Assembly: GCA_946800325.1 (NCBI GenBank)
Contig: OX326956.1
Span: forward strand, 16,409,167 to 16,473,166
Direction of reading: 5' to 3'
Source: Luzula sylvatica
Lineage: Eukaryota; Streptophyta; Magnoliopsida; Poales; Juncaceae
DNA: 64,000 nucleotides
How positions within the stretch are numbered: the stretch's first letter is position 1; every line of letters starts with the position of its first letter. A model generated the notes under the pieces. That model was not told where the DNA came from and ran no database searches. It worked only from the letters and a program-made list of their open reading frames with translations. Below are positions 57,159 to 64,000 of the stretch, piece after piece. The position numbers and the translations under genes were made by a program.

Positions 57159-60100
57159 TTTTTTTTTTTTTTTTTGAAGGAAAGGCAAGCGCGATACGCG
57201 CTCGATCCGATCTTTATCATATAAATAAAAGAAACAAAAATACAAGGTTTGTTAAGGGGTTACAAATAAGCTTACAAATGTGACCACATAATATATCTAA
57301 TTTCATATAGCCCTATTGTGTTTGACTAACACGACAATAGCCATTGATTTTGGAGATCTTTAATTGCGTTGATGACAAGCAAGTGCATTCGGCCTTTTCG
57401 TTGAAAAATACGATTATTTCTCTCCCTCCAAATGGTCCATACCGTTGCTAGCCACAAGGTGTCCCATTTTACGGCTTCTTCCTTGGACTTACGCTTACGT
57501 TCATTCCACCAAAATTCTTGTATGGAACTTGAGTTGAGGAGTACTCTAGGTTCGAGATTCGTCCATACTTCCTTCGAAAAAGAGCATTGAAGAAATAGGT
57601 GGTTGACCGTTTCAATTGGACCCATACAAAGCGAACAAGCCGGGTCGTGAGGCCATCCTCGTTTATTTAAGTTTTCCGCCGTCAATATTCGGTTATAAAG
57701 TACCAACCATCCAAAAATGCAAACTTTTTTGGGGGCTTTTATTTTTAGCATTGGTTTCGTCCATTCACAAATCACCCCCGGGTGTGATATTGCGGCATAA
57801 ACTTTATTTGTGGGGTACTTGTAGACTTCGGTTAATAATGGTGATATTTGAGTCGGAATTACGATGTTGAGTGAGCCTTTTATCGAGTTGTAAAGTGGTA
57901 TTAACTTTATGAGATCCGTTATAAAGAAGGAGGCGGTGTTATTTGGTATTTCCGTCAAGTCCGCCGCATTATGGATGTTGTAAATTGTTCTTAGCGTAAC
58001 GGACCAATAAGATTCTTTGTCATTATCTAACTTGTAAAGCCATTTGATTAATAATGCTTGGTTTTGTCTTTCGAGATTAATAACTCCTAGACCCCCGTGT
58101 AATTGTGGTAGGCATATTCGGTTCCAATTGACCAAACAATGGCCCCCCAATATTTTTTCCTCTCCCTTCCAAAAGAACGCGCGCATTAAACGATTAATTT
58201 CATGTAACGTTCCTTTTGGTAAAGTGTATGTTTGCATCATAAAATTGGGCATCGCTCCTAGTACCGATTTAATTAAAGTCGTTCTTCCTCCTAGAGTTAA
58301 TGATCTATTTTTCCAATTATTGATCTTATTTCTCAACTTGTTAATCAATGGTTGGAAAGTTAGCTTTTTCGGTTTTTTGTATGAAAGAGGTAGGCCTAAA
58401 TATTTTATCGGTAAAGACATCTTGGAGCAATGTAATATGTTATCGAGAGTGGTGTAATATTCCTCGGGTATGGAAATGGGCACATAGCCACTTTTTTCCC
58501 AATTAATCTCCAAACCCGACGCTTTGGAGAAGAGATCGATAACATGCATGACTATTTTTAGATTCCTAGGATCGGCTTCCATAAAGAATAATGTGTCATC
58601 CGCATATTGTAAAGTAGTTGGAGCAAAAATTATCGGGTTGGTGAGTACCTCATTTACTTTTCCCATCATCATTTGTAATGCATCCACGATAATGGTAAAA
58701 AGTAGCGGTGATAAGGGATCACCTTGCCGTAATCCTCTCTTGTGATTAAAGTATGGCCCCCGTGTACCATTTGTGCAAATTGATGATGATGAGGTAACTA
58801 GAATTGTTTTGATCCAATTTATCCATCTCAATGGGAACCCTCTCGCCTTCAATGTATCCTCAAGGAATTGCCACGAAACATTGTCAAAGGCTTTTTTGAA
58901 ATCGAGCTTGAGCATTATCATTGGGATTTTTGCTTTGTTGTAAACATTTAACATCTCTCTTGCCGATAGGTAAAGTTCGGTGATTGTGCGTCCTTTGATG
59001 AAAGCCGCTTGACACCGGTTAATTAGGAAGGGCATGTACGGTTGTAATCTCATAGCAAGAATTTTTGTAATTAATTTTAACGGAGTGGATATTATACTTA
59101 TTGGTCTATAATCATTAAGACTTGTCGCCCCCTCCTTTTTTGGGAGTAGTTGTATGACGGCTTTGTTAATTTTTTGTAAGTCTAGGTTATTGTCATACAA
59201 AAGTTTTAGCATTTGAATTAGATCATCTTTCATTAAGTGCCAAAACTTTTGGTAAAATTCACTTGGAAACCCCTCCGGACCACAACTTTTGCCTTTTTTT
59301 AACGTATCTAATGCGCTTTTTATTTCGTCTTATAAAAAAGTTGCCGCTAAAATGGAAAGGTCTAGGTTTGAATTGTTATTGTAGAGTAGCGTTACATTGA
59401 CCGTAGTAGAGTTGTTAGAAGGATGTCCAAGCGAGGTTTTGTAAAAGTTAGTAAAGGCCGTGTTAATTTCTCCTTCGTCTAATGTATCTCCATTTGGCAA
59501 CGTTATTTTAGAGATTGTGTTATTGTGGTGACGGTTCGAAGCAAAGGCATGGAAGTAAGCGGTACTATTATCTCCTAGTTTGAGCCAATTTACGGAAGTA
59601 CGTTGTTGCCACTTAACTTCTTTTATATTAACAAGTTCGCGCAATTTCTCTCTCAATTTAATTCTTAGTAAAAATTCCATCTCCTTTAGAGGTCTCACCT
59701 CCTCCCTCCTATCTAATGTAATGAGCACCTTTTTGCAAATTTCAGTGACTTTATTAGGTGATTTGAATTTCTCTTTAGACCATCTCGTGAGAGCATTTTT
59801 TGTGGAGTGTAATTTTCTATTAAATTGAGAGATGAAATCCGTACCCAAAGGCCTATCATCCTCCTCGGGTTGTATCCAACTTTCATTCACTATTTGCGTT
59901 GCATCCTCGTAGCGTAACCAATACCTCTCAAATTTAAAGTGGTAAGGCACACGAATTCTATTTTTGATAGATAATTTGAGGGGGAGATGATCCGAAGTAG
60001 TGTTTGAGAGGTCCTCGAGGGTTATATTATTTTGAAGTGTAAGAAGAGATGATGTTATAAATACTCTATCTAACTTCGATAGTGTTGGCACGAGCCTATG

Positions 60101-60375
60101 ACTCGACCAAGTGTAGAGTCTATTTTGCAAGTTGATTTCGGTTAGTGAGGCATGATCAATGAAATCGTTGAACGCTATAATAGAACTAGGAGAGTGACCA
60201 TCCCCGGTTGTGTCACTCACATCTCTTATAAGGTTAAAATCTCCTAGTAAAATCGTTGGCGTGTTAGATTGCATAAGAAGTGTTAATTCCTCCAAGTAGA
60301 GTGTCTTATTTATTTCGGTATCCGTTGGACCGTAAGTGTTACACACTCGCAATGTATAATCACTACCCAAGTTAA
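57159..60375 (-). mobile_element. LINE, minus strand, interrupted by a copia element
   Basis: The 3' end is an A-tail (57159-57175 as T-run) preceded by a stem AGCGCG/CGCGCT at 57188-57202 and a 3' UTR. ORF2 runs from 60375 down to 57326. The first hundred or so residues and ORF1 are missing because the copia element starts at 60376. The remainder is predicted to lie beyond the right edge of the window. Confidence 0.88.
57326..60375 (-). pseudogene. LINE ORF2 with a single in-frame stop
   Basis: From 60370 the endonuclease part is open (GDFNLIR, TSDHLPL) and ends at a TAA at 59330-59332. The same frame then continues, open, through the reverse transcriptase: FKKAFD, LRQGDPLSPL and the YADD box near 58594-58605. 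The NNWKNRSLTLGGR block, the Cys/His finger (CSLCMGPIETVNHLFLQC) and WRERNNRIF follow, to the stop at 57326. The one stop codon is the only visible lesion inside the region present. The N-terminal ~100 residues, which include the first endonuclease motifs, are separated by the copia insertion. Confidence 0.88.
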
Positions 60376-62500
60376 TGTTGGGAATATCCCCGGCCCCGGG
60401 CCCACGCAGCGGATATGTAGGCCCGGTCCGATTCCCCGATTCCCGAGATCACGCCACGACTTCGAGGGTACGATGCAAATAGAAGGTTAGATCCATACCA
60501 GTTCCAAATTGATGGAACACGAAGGGTTGATCGCTGCCTCCTATTCTTCCGGTCACGTTGGTGACTTTACGCGCGTCCCACACCGTGCGTCCTTCACCGT
60601 TCGTTCCCGTTCTTCGATCCTTCGGTTCGATCACAACGGAGAGCCCCAAGTGTTGCTCCTCCACACGTATCCACCTTGAGTCGGAAGACGCCGGACACGG
60701 ATACACCTGCCTAGACGATGTATCGGTGCACTTGCTTGATCTCGATCGATTCTCTATTAATCTCTCTTCGTGCCTTTTCACTCACAAAAGATCAAATCTG
60801 AATTTGCTCTTTTTCTTGTGTCTTGGGCAGAATATTGCTTTGAATTACTTCTGAATTCCCTTAGTGAAGATGAGAGAGAAAATCCTATTTATACCTAATA
60901 GGATAAGGATTAGCCAAAAGGCATGTATATCCAATATACACCCTTTCACACAGAAAACTGTATGAACCTGTTCAGTATTCTGTCCAGACGAAATTGATAA
61001 ATTTCTCTGACAGAAAATCAACCAACACGAAAGTTGTAGATAATCTTATTATCTACTCAACCCAATTTGGCCCAGTCCAATTGGAGTTCGTATGCAAAAG
61101 TTATGACTGTTTTACTAACTGTATGTCATACTGTTGCACCCTTTCGGTATTTCACAGAAACGACACTTATACTTCGTTCATATGAAATATATTTCTATAT
61201 GAAGGTTGTAGATAATTTCATTATCTATCTAACCCAATTTGAACCATTCTAATTGGATTTTCCCACTGAAAGTTATGGCCACGAATGTACGACTACATTC
61301 GTTTATCCTTGTGTACACTTTTACGGTTGATCCGAAACTGTATTTCTTTCAGTCTCCCACTCAATTTCAGATCTACCTAAAAGGTACTCATGCATATCCA
61401 ATACGCACGATTTTAGAGAATATAGCTCGCGTATCAAATACCAAGCTATGCACATCCAATGTGCCGATTTTATGATCAAGCCCGACTTAGTACGACTCGT
61501 TGTGTGACCATGTAGGTTCGACTTAACGATGGCAGTAGGTTGTTTCCAATGCCTACAAGCTCATGAGCGGGATCTAGTCACTCCATCATAGCTACCCATG
61601 TTAAACGAAAAATGATTGTGATCATTGTGCCTATCTCGAATAGCGGTTACTAGTTCTCTTGTTTACGATATCCGTTAATCAAAAGGCATGGTAATAGTCA
61701 TCCTTATAATTTGATTAACTACACTTATTCCCCGATTCCGAGTTGAGTTAACAAATTTCAATCGATATTAACCATTAATATCATTGACTGTGGCCACAGT
61801 TTTCGTTAATCGACTCATCGAGCGGCGCCTAAGAGATATCTCTTCCTTTCGGAATAAACAATTCCTATCTTGGAGACTCACATTGAATTCCGTGTTTCGG
61901 ACAATACCCAATGATGACCCTTTTAACTCCCTGTTACGGTGAGCGTAAGATCATATCAAAGCATTGTGTTACGCACGTAACGCAATCAATGATCCCCTCA
62001 AGTATGAAGAATCTAAAACCCCATCCGTCGCAAGTCCATCTATAATGACTAAACCATGTCATGGTCTCGCGGCTTCGGTCATATCCAATACATGTAACCT
62101 AACATATATCTACGTTCCCGATTCGACAAACTCCTTTGTCCCATGATTAGCAAAACATAATCATCTCCTCGGCAAACGTACTAGTGTACGCGTTCAGTCT
62201 ATTATCTAATAATAGAAATGCTTCTCTCTTAAGCAAGCTGATCCGCGACTAGGGATGCTTAGAAATGACACTTTAAGTGTGACGGTTTCGCTGCACATGG
62301 TCCTCAACCATGTCGACGTCCACACAAGTTCAAATCAAGGTTCATGTAACAATCATATTACACAACCCAGCACACAATTTGCATATAAGATAGATGCAAA
62401 AATGAAAATTTTTAAAATTCTGAAATTGCATTACTATAAGATAAGTTTGGGGTGATACAACGTTTACTAATCTATTAGACTAATCTCGTCCTACGAAATT
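60376..62500 (-). repeat. Copia 3' LTR and 3' non-coding region
   Basis: This contains TATAAAT (60887-60893 on the minus strand), a likely LTR promoter with transcription starting near 60860. A leader-like R-U5 of about 480 bp reaches to the end at 60376. Two direct copies of an ~80-bp segment (about 61015-61100 and 61200-61275) each include GTAGATAAT and a mirrored ATTATCTA. The exact LTR length is unresolved. No protein-coding gene is seen in this stretch. Confidence 0.6.
60887..60893 (-). promoter_or_regulatory. LTR TATA box
   Basis: TATAAAT on the minus strand, about 510 bp before the LTR end, followed by a CT-rich start region. It is the best candidate for the promoter of the copia element and could also read into the adjoining LINE. 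Confidence 0.5.
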
Positions 62501-62514
62501 ATCGTTTTAGATAA

Positions 62515-64000
62515 CTAACTACTCTCTTCCTCCTCTAGGTATCTCAAACCTATAGCTTTCGCATGATAATCGTGCTTAGCTTGCGAGAGTGGCTTAGTAA
62601 ACGGGTCCGCAACATTCCTGTCAGTATCAATCTTCTCAATGATCACATCCTTCCTTTGCAAAATCTCACGGATCAAGTGAAATTTTCTGAGTATGTGCTT
62701 GGAGCGGTGATGTGCCCTCGGTTCCTTGGACTGTGCTATTGCGCCCGTATTGTCGCAATACACAACTACAGGTTCCGAGATGCTCGGGACTACACCAAGC
62801 TCCGACACAAACTTCTTGATCCAAACCGCCTCCTTTGCCGCTTCGGAAGCCGCAATATACTCCGATTCAGTTGTAGAGTCTGCTATCGTGGGTTGTTTGG
62901 AACTTTTCCAAACTACCGCTCCACCATTTAGACAAAACACGTATCCGCTTTGTGATCGAAAGTCATCGACACATGTTTGGAAACTGGCGTCGGTATATCC
63001 ATTGATGACCAACCCGGATGTCTTTCCACCATAAATTAGAAATTGATCCTTAGTTCTTCGTAAGTACTTAAGGATGTTCTTAACCGCGATCCAATGCATA
63101 TCCCCTGGATTAGATTGGTAACGCGAAACGACGCTCAATGCATACGACACATCGGGACGCGTACAAATCATGGCATACATAATTGATCCAACCGCCGAAG
63201 CGTATGGAACAATACTCATCGCATTCTTATCTTCGCTCGATGTCGGACATTGAGCTTTAGAATACGATATGCCACTCGACATTGGAAGAAGTCCTTTCTT
63301 CGAATTTTGCATTGAAAACCGTTTCAACACTTTGTCGATGTACGTGCTTTGACTCAAGCCGAGTAATTTCTTGGATCTATCTCTATAAATCCTCACGCCT
63401 AATATATAAGCGGCCTCGCCCAAATCTTTCATAGCGAAACGAGTATTTAAATACTTCTTAACATCCGTAAGCATCGGAATGTCGTTTCCTATGATCAAGA
63501 TGTCGTCTACATATAGTACAAGAAATACTACGCGGCTCCCACTAACATTCTTGTATACACAAGGTTCTTCTACGTTTTTCACGAAATTATATTCTCGTAT
63601 AACTTCATCGAAACGTATATTCCAACTCCGAGAAGCTTGCTTCAATCCATAAATGGATCGTTGCAACTTGCACACTTTATTCGGACTCTTCGAATCGACA
63701 AAACCCTCGGGCTGTGTCATGTACACATCCTCTTCTAAGTTCCCGTTAAGGAATGCGGTTTTGACATCCATTTGCCAAATCTCGTAATCATAATACGCAG
63801 AAATAGCAAGTAAGATCCGTATGGATTTAAGCATTGCTACTGGAGAAAACGTTTCTTCATAGTCTACACCATGAATTTGTTTGAAACCTTTCGCCACAAG
63901 TCGTGCTTTATAAGTGTTTACATTCCCATCCATGTCGGTCTTCTTCTTGAAGACCCATTTACATCCCACTGGTTTAACCCCGGGAGGTGGATCAATCAAG
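62515..64000 (-). CDS. Copia polyprotein, reverse transcriptase and RNase H (partial)
   Basis: About 495 residues of the C-terminal end of a Ty1/copia polyprotein are open from the window edge to the stop at 62515. The order is: CKWVFKKK start of the reverse transcriptase, RLVAKGF, MDVKTAFLNG, then the YVDD catalytic box (near 63502-63513). RNase H follows, with GYTDASF, ADSTTESEYIAASEAAKE, YCDNTGAI and RSKHI. The last codons (Glu-rich, then two Ser) also form a purine-rich tract that may prime plus-strand synthesis. There are no internal stops. The start is outside the window, so the first residue given by a start codon at the edge is not the true start. Confidence 0.95.
   Translation of the reverse strand, partial: LIDPPPGVKPVGCKWVFKKKTDMDGNVNTYKARLVAKGFKQIHGVDYEETFSPVAMLKSIRILLAISAYYDYEIWQMDVKTAFLNGNLEEDVYMTQPEGFVDSKSPNKVCKLQRSIYGLKQASRSWNIRFDEVIREYNFVKNVEEPCVYKNVSGSRVVFLVLYVDDILIIGNDIPMLTDVKKYLNTRFAMKDLGEAAYILGVRIYRDRSKKLLGLSQSTYIDKVLKRFSMQNSKKGLLPMSSGISYSKAQCPTSSEDKNAMSIVPYASAVGSIMYAMICTRPDVSYALSVVSRYQSNPGDMHWIAVKNILKYLRRTKDQFLIYGGKTSGLVINGYTDASFQTCVDDFRSQSGYVFCLNGGAVVWKSSKQPTIADSTTESEYIAASEAAKEAVWIKKFVSELGVVPSISEPVVVYCDNTGAIAQSKEPRAHHRSKHILRKFHLIREILQRKDVIIEKIDTDRNVADPFTKPLSQAKHDYHAKAIGLRYLEEEESS

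Larger units (their letters stand above)
60376..64000 (-). mobile_element. Ty1/copia LTR retrotransposon, minus strand, runs off right edge
   Basis: The copia polymerase (62515-64000) is followed on the minus strand by a 3' LTR region that ends at 60376 with ATATTCCCAACA, the usual CA-terminated copia end. It stands within LINE coding sequence; GTTAA (60371-60375) is the candidate 5-bp target duplication. The LTR start was not located with certainty, because no TGTTGGG partner is visible right after the polymerase stop. The 5' part (gag, protease, integrase, 5' LTR) is beyond the window. Confidence 0.88.

Overview
This is AT-rich nuclear DNA from a flowering plant, dominated by repeats. The evidence is plant L1-type LINEs, a Ty1/copia element, Helitron ends, hAT- and Mutator-like MITEs in (TA)n microsatellites, an endogenous plant pararetrovirus, TATA-box promoters, intron-like boundaries and telomere-like CCCTAAA repeats. 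There are no bacterial-type operons, no recognisable tRNA or rRNA genes and no CRISPR array. The species cannot be named from the sequence. Only one ordinary cellular gene is supported with some confidence, a 124-residue membrane-protein gene on the minus strand at 18998-19372.

Layout. 1-4823: L1-type LINE (+) with a frameshifted ORF1 and a fully open 1112-residue ORF2. 4825-5900: a copy of an unnamed dispersed repeat (family R here), split by a 557-bp hAT-type MITE. 5920-12117: a run of elements separated by (TA)n and (CT)n, including a Mutator-like terminal region, an organelle-like GC-rich insert, two sizes of inverted-repeat element and a minisatellite. 12118-14530: a degenerate TACGAA/TACAAA satellite with a higher-order period near 0.5 kb, ending in telomere-like repeats. 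14531-17704: AT-rich tandem arrays and a Helitron 3' end. 17705-19700: the small membrane-protein gene. 19700-23230: direct repeats and family R. 23231-25028: possible gene fragments. 25044-26198: a non-autonomous retroposon with a LINE-type tail and 15-bp target duplications. About 26788-29830: a 5'-truncated endogenous badna/tungro-like caulimovirid with intact protease/RT/RNase H reading frame, an extra downstream ORF and a promoter region. 30700-36000: a possible promoter and first exon, plus a hAT-like MITE swollen by an (ATT)n microsatellite. 37300-50085 and 53798-56030: many direct copies of family R, invaded by MITEs, a Helitron and LINEs. 50119-53451: a LINE 3' part next to Helitron-like sequence, with a recent 1.2-kb tandem duplication. 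57159-60375: another LINE (-), interrupted by a copia element that runs off the right edge (60376-64000).

How the parts relate. Little here works as a gene system. The informative relations are between elements. Five LINE-derived insertions end in a short stem-loop before an A-rich tail, although stem sequences differ. One LINE insertion in family R has a recognisable empty site in a paralogous copy 23 kb away. Several MITEs can be bounded exactly because they interrupt family R copies whose uninterrupted sequence is present elsewhere in the window. The pararetroviral fragment and the first LINE's ORF2 are the least decayed coding sequences and so probably among the youngest insertions. All family assignments come from reading motifs; no database search was run.
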